From Luteimonas arsenica (lineage in GTDB: Bacteria > Pseudomonadota > Gammaproteobacteria > Xanthomonadales > Xanthomonadaceae), in NCBI RefSeq assembly GCF_004352825.1, contig NZ_SJRW01000001.1:1178001-1242000 (forward strand): a stretch of 64,000 nt of DNA, in the 5' to 3' direction. The notes beneath the pieces were generated by a model, which was given only the letters and a program-made list of their open reading frames with translations, made no database searches and had not been told where the DNA came from. Shown in pieces: positions 23,018 through 37,762 of the stretch (the stretch's first letter is position 1; every line of letters starts with the position of its first letter). The translations under genes and the position numbers were made by a program.

Positions 23018-24301
23018 TCAGACCAGCGCCTGGATGCCGTGCACCAGGCCATACAGGATGCCGCCGATCAGCGCGCCCACGGCAGTGCCGTTGTAGCGGA
23101 TGAACTGGAGGTCCGAGCCGACCGCCAGTTCCAGCTCGCGGGTGAGTTCCTCCGCGCTCCACTGATGCACGCGCTCGACGATGAAGCCGCGGATGCCCTC
23201 GCGGTAGCGCTCGACTTCGGGCAGGACCAGTCCGACGATGCCCCCGTTGATCCAGGCGCGCATGTCGTCATCGGCCGCGAGCCTGGTGCCGATCTCGGCG
23301 CCGACGCCGGCGATGCGCGAGGCGATGGTGGAATCCTCGCGTTCGACGTCGTCGCGGATCCAGGCCGCGAGGTCGCGCCACAGGCTGCGCAGGTAGCGCG
23401 ACAGGTCGGAGTCCTCGATCAGCTGGTCGCGGAAGGCGTTGACCCGTTCGCGCAGGGCGGGGTCGTCCTCCAGGCGCAGGATCAGGCGCTCGAACTCGGT
23501 GCCGATGCGCTGCCGCATCTCGTGGTCGCGGTCGGCGGCCATGTCGTTGACCATGCCGGTCATGCCGGCGACCAGCTTGTCGGCGACCCTGTCGGCCACC
23601 ACGCCCTCGAGCTTGAGGTAGCGCAGCACCTTCCACAGCTCGCGCGAGGCCATGTCGGAGATGCGTTCATGGGTGCCGGGCGCGGCCAGCACGTCGCCGG
23701 CATAGGCCAGCCCGGCGTCGACCAGGGCCTGGTGGCGGCCATCGTCGGTGAGCTGGCGCAGCAGCACCGCGACCACGCCGGACAGGTCCACTCCGCGCAG
23801 GCGGGCGTCGGCCATGCGGTGCAGGAAGCGGTGCAGTTCCTCGCTGTCGAGCGCGTCGAGGATGCGGGGCAGGGCGTTGGCCAGCGCACGTCCCATGGTC
23901 TGCGAGAACGCCGAATCCGCGAGCTTGCCGGCGATCGAGCCGGCGATGTCCATCGACTGCAGCTTTTCGGCCACCTGGCGGGTGCCCAGGAAGTGGTCGC
24001 AGATGAAGTCGGCCAGGCTGGCGCCGAGGGCGTCCTTCTTCGACGGGATGATCGCCGTGTGCGGGATCCAGCCCATGCCCAGCGGGTGGCGGAACAGGGC
24101 GACCACGGCGAACCAGTCGGCCAGGCCGCCCACCAGCGCGGCTTCGAACACGGCGGCCAGGAAGCCGAAGGCCCAGTGCGGGTGGGTGCGTTCGAGCACC
24201 GAGACCACGGCCAGCCCGAGGCCGGCGAACGCCAGCAGGCCGAGCGCGATGGCCTTGCGGCGGCGCAGCGCGGCTTCGCGGGGATCGGAAAAGGGAGCCA
24301 T
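23018..24301 (-). CDS. DUF445 family membrane protein (YjiN-like)
   Basis: 427-residue protein anchored by helices near the N-terminus (about 18-36 and 45-70, in which GLADWFAVVALFRHPLG is the DUF445 hallmark) and one at the extreme C-terminus (GALIGGILYGLVHGIQ). A long, helical, charged middle region lies between. The family probably holds its long domain in the periplasm or cytoplasm; the function is unknown. ATG 24301 was used; a TTG two codons upstream is possible. Its 3' end lies 9 nt from the convergent dehydrogenase gene. Confidence 0.87.
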   Translation of the reverse strand: MAPFSDPREAALRRRKAIALGLLAFAGLGLAVVSVLERTHPHWAFGFLAAVFEAALVGGLADWFAVVALFRHPLGMGWIPHTAIIPSKKDALGASLADFICDHFLGTRQVAEKLQSMDIAGSIAGKLADSAFSQTMGRALANALPRILDALDSEELHRFLHRMADARLRGVDLSGVVAVLLRQLTDDGRHQALVDAGLAYAGDVLAAPGTHERISDMASRELWKVLRYLKLEGVVADRVADKLVAGMTGMVNDMAADRDHEMRQRIGTEFERLILRLEDDPALRERVNAFRDQLIEDSDLSRYLRSLWRDLAAWIRDDVEREDSTIASRIAGVGAEIGTRLAADDDMRAWINGGIVGLVLPEVERYREGIRGFIVERVHQWSAEELTRELELAVGSDLQFIRYNGTAVGALIGGILYGLVHGIQALV

Positions 24302-24325
24302 CGGCAAAGGTTAGCGCGATGCATG

Positions 24326-24349
24326 AAAAAACCCGCGCAAGGCGGGTTT
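24326..24349 (-). terminator. Intrinsic terminator of tRNA-Phe
   Basis: Read leftward: CCCGC (24346-24342), loop CTTGC, GCGGG (24336-24332), then a run of six T. Same design and loop as the tRNA-Val terminator 2.6 kb away. Confidence 0.75.
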
Positions 24350-24364
24350 CCTGTGTCTCGCGAG

Positions 24365-24440
24365 TGGTGGCCGGGGAGGGAATCGAACCCCCGACACGGG
24401 GATTTTCAATCCCCTGCTCTACCAACTGAGCTACCCGGCC
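24365..24440 (-). tRNA. tRNA-Phe (anticodon GAA), CCA encoded
   Basis: 76 nt with acceptor GGCCGGG/CCCGGCC, anticodon stem GGGGA/TCCCC around TTGAAAA (anticodon GAA), T-arm CGGGGG-TTCGATT-CCCTCC type and encoded CCA. Confidence 0.95.
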
Positions 24441-24591
24441 ACTGGCGAGCCCGCAATGATACGGGAGCCCCCGGCGGCGAGGCAAGACCATCTCCTGCCT
24501 GAACACCCTCCCGCTCACTACAGCCGCCACACGCCGTCTGCGCGATGATCAGGTCCGGCATTTCGACGCCGCACCGCGGCGGGAGGTCACC

Positions 24592-25044
24592 ATGCAGCTC
24601 AAGGTTCTCGCGGCCGCCGCCGTGCTGTGCGGGATGATGGTTCTACCTGGCTGCGCCAGCACCGGCTCGCTGGATGACGGCCAGAAGCTGGCCACCTACC
24701 GTTCGGCCGCGGGCGAGCCGGTCAACAGCTTCAGCTACCTCGGCCGCATCAATGGCTGGACGCCGCTGGACGACCGCAACATCGCGGTCTGGACGCGGCC
24801 GAGCGAAGCTTTCCTGCTGACCTTCGACGGCCGCTGCCAGGACATCGACTTCACGCCGATGATCAGCCTGACCAGCCAGGCCAACCGCGTCTACGCGGGC
24901 TTCGACAAGGTGATGGTGCACAACCGCAGCTCGATCCAGCTTCCTTGCCGGATCAGCGAGATCCGCCCGCTGGACACCACGAAGATCAAGGCCGCCGAGA
25001 AGGCGGCGCGGGACGGGGCTCAGGCGGAGGCTTCGGGCACGTAG
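24592..25044 (+). CDS. Lipoprotein, DUF6491-like
   Basis: 150 residues. The signal peptide and lipobox VLPGC place the acylated cysteine at about residue 21. The mature part contains [28 protein letters not shown] and a DGRCQDID segment with paired cysteines (C77 region and C117 region), a pattern I associate with the DUF6491 family common in xanthomonads. Function unknown. Its last 25 nt overlap, tail to tail, the end of the yggX gene. The 151 nt between tRNA-Phe and this gene show no recognisable element. Confidence 0.75.
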   Translation: MQLKVLAAAAVLCGMMVLPGCASTGSLDDGQKLATYRSAAGEPVNSFSYLGRINGWTPLDDRNIAVWTRPSEAFLLTFDGRCQDIDFTPMISLTSQANRVYAGFDKVMVHNRSSIQLPCRISEIRPLDTTKIKAAEKAARDGAQAEASGT

Positions 25045-25295
25045 CCGGCCGGCTTCTCGGCGCCGCCGCCGAACAGGAACTTCTCCATCTCGCGCTCCAG
25101 GAAGGCCCGGTGTTCCGGGTCCATCGGCGAGAGCCGGTTCTCGTTGATCAGCATGGTCTGGTGCGCCAGCCAGGCGGCCCAGGCGGTCTTGCCGATGCCG
25201 GCGAACACGCGCTTGCCGAGTTCGCCCGGCCAGGGCACGAAGTCGAGGCCTTCGGTCTCGCGCTTCTCGTATTCGCAGTACACGGTGCGGCTCAC
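25020..25295 (-). CDS. yggX: Fe(2+)-trafficking / oxidative damage protection protein YggX
   Basis: 91-residue cytosolic protein with the full family pattern [18 protein letters not shown]...[37 protein letters not shown], Cys7 being the conserved cysteine. It protects iron-sulfur proteins from oxidation and may pass iron. GTG start at 25295 overlaps the mutY stop (GTGA), matching the conserved mutY-yggX pair in proteobacteria. Confidence 0.95.
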   Translation of the reverse strand: MSRTVYCEYEKRETEGLDFVPWPGELGKRVFAGIGKTAWAAWLAHQTMLINENRLSPMDPEHRAFLEREMEKFLFGGGAEKPAGYVPEASA

Positions 25296-26397
25296 GTCGG
25301 GTTCTCCTGGTCCTGGTCGAACTGCGCTTCGAGCAGCGTCCGCACGGGGGCGGGGATGCCGAGGCCGGCCATCGCATCGCGGCCGATCCAGCGCAGGTCG
25401 CCATTGTCGCGCACGGCGGAGGCGGTGGCGACCGGGCGCCAGCGCCGCGGGTGCATGTTGAAGCGGTAGTGGCTGAAGACGTGGGCGATGGTGTCCAGCG
25501 CCTCGCCGCGCGCGAAATCGCCTTGGACGTGGGCGTCGAACCAGTCGTGCGCGGCCGCCTCGCCGGAGGCCTCCGGCAGCGACCACAGCTGCGCCCAGAC
25601 GCCTGCGGGCGGGCGGCGCTGCATCAGCACGCGGCCCTCGGCGTCACGCAGCACCAGCAGCACCGCTTCACGGGTGGGCAGGGGCTTGCCGGGCTTTGGC
25701 GTGGGCAACTCGTCGGTTCGGCCGCTGGCGTGCGCTTCGCATCCCGGCTGCAGCGGGCAGTCGCCGCAGGCGGGGGCGTGGCGGGTGCAGACGGTGGCGC
25801 CGAGGTCCATCTGCGCCTGGGTGTAGTCGGCCAGGCGCTCGCCGGGCAGGTGGCCGCGGGCCAGCGTCCACAATCGCTTCTCCACTGCCGACTGCCCCGG
25901 CCAGCCCTCCACGCCGTGGTAGCGGGCGAGCACGCGCTTGACGTTGCCGTCCAGGATCGCGAAGCGGTCGCCCCAGGCCTGGGCGAGGATCGCGCCAGCG
26001 GTGCTGCGGCCGATGCCGGGCAGCGCGACCAGGGCGTCGAAGTCGCGCGGCAACTCGCCGCCGTGCAGCTCCGCGCAGGCGCGCGCGGCGGCATGCAGGT
26101 TGCGCGCGCGGGCGTAGTAGCCCAGTCCCGACCACAGGCCGAGCACGTCGTCCAGCGGCGCGGCGGCCAGCGCGGCGACCGAGGGCAGGGCGTCGACGAA
26201 ACGCTGGAAGTACGGCATCGCCGTGCGCACCTGGGTCTGCTGCAGCATGATTTCCGAAAGCCACACCCGGTAGGGCGTGCGCGGATGCTGCCAGGGCAGG
26301 TCGTGGCGGCCGTGGGCGTCGAACCAGGCCAGCAGGGGTGCGGCGAATGCGTCGGCGCCGGCATCAGCCGCGGCGAGCGCGGCCCCCTTGCCCGGCT

Positions 26398-26401
<4 letters not shown>
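25292..26401 (-). CDS. mutY: A/G-specific adenine glycosylase MutY
   Basis: 369-residue DNA repair enzyme removing adenine opposite 8-oxoguanine. HhH-GPD fold with [22 protein letters not shown], the hairpin [14 protein letters not shown] and the catalytic-Asp segment [14 protein letters not shown]. An iron-sulfur cluster C-x6-C-x2-C-x5-C ([17 protein letters not shown]) and a C-terminal Nudix-like domain recognising 8-oxoG (about 245-360) follow. GTG start at 26401 overlaps the ftsY stop; the gene is coupled at both ends (ftsY-mutY-yggX). Confidence 0.96.
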
Positions 26402-28943
<2,542 letters not shown>

Positions 28944-28987
28944 ACTCACACCACAAACGCAACGGACCACCTGGGGAACACGAAACA

Positions 28988-29485
28988 ATGAAGACCATGA
29001 CCCGCCTGATGCTGACCGCCGTCCTCGCGCTGCCGCTGCTGGCGGCCTGCAAGAAGGAAGAGGCCCCGGTGGCCACCGTCGCCGCGCCGCTGACCGCGCC
29101 CGCCACCGCCGACGACGGCGCCTGGCGCGCCTACGTCTCCGACGTGGTGACCCGCAACATGGAAGGCATCGCCAACCAGCCCTACGTCTACTACCTGCCG
29201 GCGCCCACCGGCGACGAGAACGCCGACGCCGGCAACTACGAGCGCCTGCAGGACAAGGCCAAGACCGACGTCGCGCGCGGCATCGTCCGCGGCAACATGC
29301 TGGCCTACGCGTCCTCGGACTCGGCGAAGATGGCCGACATCGTCACCGAATCCTTCACCGGCGTGGAGCCCGACACCATGAAGGGCGTGCGCGTTGTGTT
29401 CATCGGCGCCGCCGCCGACAAGGATCGCGTGGCCCAGGTCGTGGCCCCGGCCGGCGTCGACTTCGTCTTCGTCGAGGCCAAGTAA
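28988..29485 (+). CDS. Hypothetical lipoprotein
   Basis: 165 residues. The signal peptide ends in the lipobox LLAAC, with the acylated cysteine at residue 21 followed by KKEE. The mature protein is small, with the segments WRAYVSDVVTRNMEGI, QPYVYYLPAP and VRVVFIGAAADKDRVAQVV, and ends FVFVEAK. I do not recognise a family beyond small periplasmic lipoproteins. It lies between coaD and the ferredoxin, 44 nt after coaD, and may share that transcript. Confidence 0.75.
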   Translation: MKTMTRLMLTAVLALPLLAACKKEEAPVATVAAPLTAPATADDGAWRAYVSDVVTRNMEGIANQPYVYYLPAPTGDENADAGNYERLQDKAKTDVARGIVRGNMLAYASSDSAKMADIVTESFTGVEPDTMKGVRVVFIGAAADKDRVAQVVAPAGVDFVFVEAK

Positions 29486-31566
<2,081 letters not shown>

Positions 31567-31591
31567 CGATTTTGTGAGAGCAACTGTCTTT

Positions 31592-31659
31592 GTGGGAGCG
31601 GCTAGAGCCGCGATGAGCAGTGAGCAGTTGCACCCGATCGCGGCTGTAGCCGCTCCCAC
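31592..31659. repeat. Inverted pair of REP-type palindromes
   Basis: Arms 31592-31614 and 31637-31659 are reverse complements at 22 of 23 positions and begin GTGGGAGCGGCT. Each arm is itself a small palindrome (GCGGCT..AGCCGC). This is the extragenic REP/BIME type frequent in Pseudomonas and xanthomonads. It fills the ggt-MBL gap and could also act as a transcript-end hairpin. Confidence 0.8.
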
Positions 31660-31676
31660 GAAGCCGAGGTGACGAC

Positions 31677-32579
<903 letters not shown>

Positions 32580-32585
32580 GGCCGC

Positions 32586-33224
32586 TCAGGCGGCGCCGGT
32601 ACGGGCCAGCAGCAGCCAGGCCAGCCATCCGGCCAGCGAAGTCGAGGCGGTGGCGATGATCCAGGGCAGCCGGGCCAGCCAGGCGCTGCGGCGCGTGGGA
32701 GCGGGGAAGTGCCCGGGCCTGTCGGCTGCTTCCGACGGCTGAATCGCGGGCGCTGGCTGCTCAGGCATGTCGGGGGGCATGAGGGCATCGGGGTCCGCGG
32801 AGGCCGCTGCCACAGGCCAGTCGGCCCCGTGTGGCGGCGCTGGCAGGTGGGTGGCCGGCAGCGCCAGGCGATAGCCCTCGCCGTAGATGGTCTGCAGCAC
32901 GTGGCCGTGGCCGTCGCCCATGGCGGTGCGTAGGCGGCGCATCACCTTGGACACGGCGCTGTCGAACACGGCGTCGGCCTCGGGCCAGGCCTCGGCGATC
33001 AGGGTGGCCCGCGGCACGATCCGGTTGGCGCGCAGCAGGAGGCACTCCAGTACGGCCATCGCGCGGGCATCCACTTCACGGGCCCTGCCGTCGACGTGCA
33101 GGCGCCGCGTGGCGGTTTCCAGGCGATAGCGTCCGAACAGCCAAGCGCCCGCCGGCGGCGTGCGTGGCGGTGAAGGCCGGCCTCCGTGGGCCGGGGCTGT
33201 CGGCGGGAGCGGAGCGGTGGCCAC
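32586..33224 (-). CDS. Membrane-tethered winged-helix regulator (CadC/ToxR-like) lacking a sensor domain
   Basis: 212 residues. An OmpR/PhoB-type winged helix lies at about 27-122 (LETATRRLHVDGRAREVDAR, LIAEAWPEADAVFDSAVSKVMRRLR, IYGEGYRL). A Pro-rich linker (125-180) leads to one hydrophobic helix (187-207), after which only RTGAA remains. CadC/ToxR proteins normally carry a sizeable periplasmic sensor there; it is missing here, so signal input must come through the helix, a partner or the linker. Target genes unknown. It is followed 48 nt upstream on the same strand by upp. Confidence 0.82.
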   Translation of the reverse strand: MATAPLPPTAPAHGGRPSPPRTPPAGAWLFGRYRLETATRRLHVDGRAREVDARAMAVLECLLLRANRIVPRATLIAEAWPEADAVFDSAVSKVMRRLRTAMGDGHGHVLQTIYGEGYRLALPATHLPAPPHGADWPVAAASADPDALMPPDMPEQPAPAIQPSEAADRPGHFPAPTRRSAWLARLPWIIATASTSLAGWLAWLLLARTGAA

Positions 33225-33272
33225 ATCCCGGGCAACGCGGGATGGCGCGGACTCAGGCCAGCGCCGGGCGGA

Positions 33273-33902
33273 TCAGGCGCGGGTGCCGAAGATCTTGTCG
33301 CCGGCGTCGCCCAGGCCGGGGAGGATGTAGCCGACTTCGTTGAGGTGCTCGTCGACCGAGGCGGTGTAGACATCGACGTCGGGATGGACGGCCTCGAGCG
33401 CGCGCAGGCCTTCCGGCGCGGCGACCAGGAACAGGCCCTTGATCCGCGTGCAGCCGGCCTTCTTCAGCATGTCCACGGTGGCGATGAGGGTGCCGCCGGT
33501 GGCGAGCATGGGGTCGAGGATCAGCGCGGTGCGGTCGGCCATGTCGCCGACCAGGTTTTCGTAGTAGGCCATGGCTTCGAGCGTGGCCTCGTCGCGCTTG
33601 ATGCCGACCACGCCGACCTTGGCCGCGGGGATCAGCTCCAGCACGCCCGGCAGCATGCCCAGGCCGGCGCGCAGGATCGGCACCAGGGTGATCTTGCGGC
33701 CCTTGATCCGGCGCACGCGCACCGTGCCCGCCCAGCCTTCGACCTCCGAGTCCTCGCACTCCAGGTCGGCGGTGGCCTCGTAGGTGAGCAGGGCGGCGAC
33801 CTCGCCGGCCAGTTCGCGGAAGGTCTTGGTGCTGTTGTCGGCGCGACGCATCAGGCCGAGCTTGTGCTGCACCAGCGGGTGACGGACTTCGACGATCTTC
33901 AT
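33273..33902 (-). CDS. upp: Uracil phosphoribosyltransferase
   Basis: 209-residue pyrimidine salvage enzyme making UMP from uracil and PRPP. Family pattern: [47 protein letters not shown], the PRPP loop [11 protein letters not shown], and the C-terminal uracil-binding [16 protein letters not shown]. Length is standard. Divergent from the TonB receptor operon across 105 nt. Confidence 0.97.
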   Translation of the reverse strand: MKIVEVRHPLVQHKLGLMRRADNSTKTFRELAGEVAALLTYEATADLECEDSEVEGWAGTVRVRRIKGRKITLVPILRAGLGMLPGVLELIPAAKVGVVGIKRDEATLEAMAYYENLVGDMADRTALILDPMLATGGTLIATVDMLKKAGCTRIKGLFLVAAPEGLRALEAVHPDVDVYTASVDEHLNEVGYILPGLGDAGDKIFGTRA

Positions 33903-34007
33903 GGCCGGAGTCTAGCGCGGCGCGGACACCATGACGCCGGTAACGGGACTGCAACAGGGCGGAAATAACGTGTGCGCCCATCCTTTACCTCCCCGTGAGT
34001 CCTTGCC

Positions 34008-36575
34008 GTGTCCAAGCGCCACCCCCTGCACCTCGCCATCGTCGCCACACTGGCGGTCGTCGCCAGCCCCGCCAACGCGCAGCAGGACGCCGCCGCCCAG
34101 CCCGAACCGGTTCCCGCCGATGCTGTCACCCTCGACACCGTCGAGGTCCGTGGCCAGTTCGAATCGCAGATGCGTGCGATCGACTTCAAGCGCGCCTCCG
34201 ACGCCATCCAGGACACCGTATCGGCCGACTCCATGGGCCAGTACCCGGACCAGAACGTCGGCGAGTCGCTGTCGCGCCTGCCCGGCATCAGCGTCACCCG
34301 CGACCAGGGCGAGGGCCGCTACGTGGTGATCCGCGGCCTGGATGCCGCGCAGAACTCGGTCACCGTCGACGGCATCGGCATGGGCACGCCGGAGGACAGC
34401 AGCCGTGCCGCGCCGCTGGACGTGATCCCGTCGGAGTCCACCGAGCGCCTGACCGTGGTCAAGGCCCCGACCCCGGACATGCCGGGCGATTCGCTGGGCG
34501 GCACGATCATGGTCGAATCGGCGTCGGCCTTCGACCGCGCCGGCCGCAGCATGCGCTTCAAGGCCGAGGCCAGCCACCAGAACCTCAGCGGCGAGACCAG
34601 CCCCAAGGCCGCGTTCAACTTCAGCGAGGTCTACAACGGCACCTTCGGCGTCGCCCTTGGCCTGAGCTGGCAGGACCGCGACTACGAGTCGGACAATGTC
34701 GAGGTCGAGTACGACGACCAGTTCGAGGACGTGGCCGGCGACCGCCTGACCCCGGTCGAGATGCAGCGCCGCAAGTACTCGATCAACCGCGAGCGCACCG
34801 GCGTCAACCTCAACCTCGACTGGCGCCCGGACAACGACAACCAGTACTACCTGCGCACCCTGTACACCGACTTCACCGACGCCGAGACCCGCCAGAACCA
34901 GATCATCCCGATGGGCGAGGGCGACATCGTCGACTACGACGGCAACAGCTGGCTGGTGGAAGGCATCTCGGCCGACGACTTCGGCCGCCGCCTGCGCTAC
35001 CGCACCAAGGAAGAAGACACCTTCACCGTCAGCGCCGGCGGCATGAACCGCCGCGGCGCCGCGAGGTTCGACTACCAGCTCGGCTACACCAAGGTGCGCG
35101 AGCGCGTGGACGACGAGGTCGAGATGCGCTTCGAATACCTCGGCGACGAGGACATGGCGATCCGCGTCGGCCCCGGCAGCATCCCCTCGTTCGACATCAT
35201 CGACCCGGCCGGCAGCGATGCCTGGCTGCGCAACGCCAACTACGGCTTCGACCGCCTGGTGGTCGCGCCGAAGCAGGTGGACGACGAGGCGCTGAGCGCG
35301 AAGTTCGACTTCACCTACGCGGGCGAGGCGGTGACCTGGAAGGCCGGCCTGCTCGGCCGCTGGCGCGACCGCGACGTCAACGTCGACGAGGCCGAGTACC
35401 GCAACGGCCCCGACGTCGACCCGGCCGACTGGACGACGGGCTCGCCGTCCTACCGCCACGGCTACTACGGCGACGGTCTGTCCTCCAGCGCCATGCGCCG
35501 CTGGCTGCGCAGCAACCAGGGCGACTTCTCGGCGCGCCCGCAGGACGTGGCCGAGAACACCATGATCTCGCTGATCGAGGACTACACCGCCAGCGAGGAC
35601 GTGCTCGCCGCCTACCTGATGGGTACCATGGACTTCGGCAACCTGCGCGTCATCGCCGGTGCGCGCGTGGAGCGCACCGAGTTCGACGCCAACGGCTGGA
35701 TGGTCGATATCGACGAGGACGGTGAGCTGACCGCGACGCCATCGTCGGCCTCGAGCGCCTACACCAGCGTGCTGCCGGGCCTGCACCTGCGCTACGACAC
35801 CGACGGCGACTGGGTGATGCGCGGCGCGATCACCAAGACCATCGCGCGCCCCAGCTTCGGCGACATCTCGCCGCGCGTCAGCATCAACCGCGACGACGAA
35901 GAGGTCGAACTGGGCAACCCGCAGCTCGATCCCTACGAGTCGATCAACTTCGACGTCTCGTTCGAGCGCTACATCGGCGAGTCGGGCATTTTCTCCGCCG
36001 GCGTGTTCCACAAGTCCATCGACGGCTACATCGTCGAGACCTGGACGGAGAACGATCCGGCGTACCCGGGCTATGCGGTGTCGAAGCCGATCAACGGCGA
36101 AGACGCCGAGGTGTTCGGCGTCGAGCTGAACTGGCAGCAGAAGCTCGACTTCCTGCCCGGCGCCTGGAGCGGCCTGCTGGTCGGCCTGAGCGGTACCTGG
36201 CTGGATACCGAGTTCGTGGCCGGCACCGAGGACCGCGCCGGCGAGAAGTTCGAGCTGCCGCTGTCGTCCGAGCAGCTGTACAGCGCGCATATCGGCTGGG
36301 AGAACGACCGCATCAGCACCCGCCTCGCGGCCGTGTACCGCAGCGAGTACCTGGACGAGATCGGCGACGACGCCCGCTACGATCTCTGGGTGGCGTCGAA
36401 CACCCAGCTCGACTTCAGCCTCGACTACAAGGTGGCCGACCACTGGAGCCTGTACTTCGAGGCCTCGAACCTGCTCGACGAGCCGCTGGAGCTGTACCAG
36501 GGCACGCCGGCGAACACGCTGCAGAACGAGCTGTACGGCCGCAACTACACCCTGGGCGTCAAGGTGAATTTCTGA
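34008..36575 (+). CDS. TonB-dependent receptor
   Basis: 855-residue outer-membrane receptor. The signal peptide spans 1-24 (VVASPANAQQ), a TonB-box-like LDTVEVRGQF lies near residue 44, and the plug carries DQNVGESLSRLPGISVTRDQGEGR and SVTVDGIGMGTP. The C-terminal barrel shows IARPSFGDISPRV and a final strand ending TLGVKVNF with terminal Phe. GTG 34008 gives the complete signal peptide. Only 2 nt separate it from the phytase-like lipoprotein gene, so receptor and enzymes form one operon; a phosphorylated organic compound is the likely cargo (inference). Confidence 0.93.
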   Translation: MSKRHPLHLAIVATLAVVASPANAQQDAAAQPEPVPADAVTLDTVEVRGQFESQMRAIDFKRASDAIQDTVSADSMGQYPDQNVGESLSRLPGISVTRDQGEGRYVVIRGLDAAQNSVTVDGIGMGTPEDSSRAAPLDVIPSESTERLTVVKAPTPDMPGDSLGGTIMVESASAFDRAGRSMRFKAEASHQNLSGETSPKAAFNFSEVYNGTFGVALGLSWQDRDYESDNVEVEYDDQFEDVAGDRLTPVEMQRRKYSINRERTGVNLNLDWRPDNDNQYYLRTLYTDFTDAETRQNQIIPMGEGDIVDYDGNSWLVEGISADDFGRRLRYRTKEEDTFTVSAGGMNRRGAARFDYQLGYTKVRERVDDEVEMRFEYLGDEDMAIRVGPGSIPSFDIIDPAGSDAWLRNANYGFDRLVVAPKQVDDEALSAKFDFTYAGEAVTWKAGLLGRWRDRDVNVDEAEYRNGPDVDPADWTTGSPSYRHGYYGDGLSSSAMRRWLRSNQGDFSARPQDVAENTMISLIEDYTASEDVLAAYLMGTMDFGNLRVIAGARVERTEFDANGWMVDIDEDGELTATPSSASSAYTSVLPGLHLRYDTDGDWVMRGAITKTIARPSFGDISPRVSINRDDEEVELGNPQLDPYESINFDVSFERYIGESGIFSAGVFHKSIDGYIVETWTENDPAYPGYAVSKPINGEDAEVFGVELNWQQKLDFLPGAWSGLLVGLSGTWLDTEFVAGTEDRAGEKFELPLSSEQLYSAHIGWENDRISTRLAAVYRSEYLDEIGDDARYDLWVASNTQLDFSLDYKVADHWSLYFEASNLLDEPLELYQGTPANTLQNELYGRNYTLGVKVNF

Positions 36576-36577
36576 GG

Positions 36578-37762
36578 ATGCGCGCGATGACCCACGTTTC
36601 GAAGAACCTCCGCAGGCCGCTGGCCGTCCTGGCTACTGCGGCCCTCACCCTCGCTCTCGCGGCCTGTGGCGGCGCCCCGGCGCCCGCCACAGGCGCGGCG
36701 ACCGGCGCCGTGGACGCCGAAGACCGCGCGGACCAGGTCCGCGAAGCCGCGCGCGGCGAGGGCACGGCCGATGCCGCCATCGTGCCGGAGGCCTTTGCCA
36801 CCCCGATGACGCCCGAAGACAACATCGACTCGGTGGCCAGCTGGACCGCGCCCGACGGCCAGATCCTGCTGCTGGCGACCGCCAAGTCCACGCACCGCCT
36901 GGTGGTCTATGACGGCGACACCGGCGAGTTCGTCCGCCACGTCGGCGAGCGCGGCGCCGGCGAGGGCCAGTTCGACCGCCCCAACGGCATCGCCATCGTC
37001 GACGACCTGGCCTTCGTGGGCGAGCGTGACAACCGCCGCGTGCAGGTTCTGCGCCTGCCGGGCATGGAGACGGTGGCGATGTTCGGCGCCGATGCGCTTG
37101 AACTGCCCTACGGCCTGTGGGTGCACAAGGTCGATGCGGGCTACGAGCTCTACGTCACCGACGCCTACATGGCCGGCGAGGACGCCGAGGGCGAGGACAT
37201 CCTGCCGCCGCTGGAGGAGCTGACCCGCCGCGTGCACCGCTTCGCTTTCACGCCCGAGGGCGAGGGCTTCGCCGCCCGCCACCTCGGCGCCTTCGGCGAC
37301 ACGTCGCCCGAGGGTGCGCTGCGCGTGGTCGAGTCGATCTGGGGCGACCCGGCCAACGACCGCCTGATGATCGCCGAGGAGGACGAAACCTACGCCAACG
37401 AGCTCAAGGTCTACGACCTCGAAGGCAGGTACAGCGGCCGCACCATCGGCGCCGACTTCCTCAAGGCGCAGTCCGAGGGGATCATGCTCAAGCACTGCGC
37501 CGACGGCAGCGGTTGGTGGATCACCACCGAGCAGGGCAAGGGGCGCACGGTGTTCCACCTGTTCGACCGCGTGAGCCTGGAGCACGCCGGTGCGGTGACC
37601 GGCCCGACGGTCGCCAATACCGACGGCATCTGGCTGGATGAGGCCGCGAGCACGGCCTTCCCCGACGGCGTGCTGTATGCCGTGCACGACGACCAGGGCG
37701 CGGTGGCCTTCGACTGGCGCGCGATCGCCTCGGCGCTGGCGCTGCCGGCGTGCGCGCGCTGA
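36578..37762 (+). CDS. Lipoprotein of beta-propeller phytase-like type
   Basis: 394 residues with a lipobox LALAAC (acylated C30). The mature chain reads as a beta-propeller: LLLATAKSTHRLVVYDGDTGEFVRHVG, GQFDRPNGIAIVDDLAFVGERDNRRVQVL, WITTEQGKGRTVFHLFDR, NTDGIWLDE, and a final VLYAVHDDQGAVAFDWRAIA. Blade order and the closing NTDG / Q(D)G / W..IA pattern resemble alkaline beta-propeller phytases. The canonical DDPAIW start motif is altered (DNIDSVASW), so activity is uncertain. It lies between a TonB receptor and a metallophosphoesterase, whose start overlaps its stop (TGATG). Confidence 0.65.
   Translation: MRAMTHVSKNLRRPLAVLATAALTLALAACGGAPAPATGAATGAVDAEDRADQVREAARGEGTADAAIVPEAFATPMTPEDNIDSVASWTAPDGQILLLATAKSTHRLVVYDGDTGEFVRHVGERGAGEGQFDRPNGIAIVDDLAFVGERDNRRVQVLRLPGMETVAMFGADALELPYGLWVHKVDAGYELYVTDAYMAGEDAEGEDILPPLEELTRRVHRFAFTPEGEGFAARHLGAFGDTSPEGALRVVESIWGDPANDRLMIAEEDETYANELKVYDLEGRYSGRTIGADFLKAQSEGIMLKHCADGSGWWITTEQGKGRTVFHLFDRVSLEHAGAVTGPTVANTDGIWLDEAASTAFPDGVLYAVHDDQGAVAFDWRAIASALALPACAR

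Noticed and set aside
33903..34007. Pho box or Fur box upstream of the phosphatase-operon TonB receptor
   Set aside because: No 11-bp-spaced CTGTCAT-like pair and no Fur-like dyad could be read on either strand of this gap.
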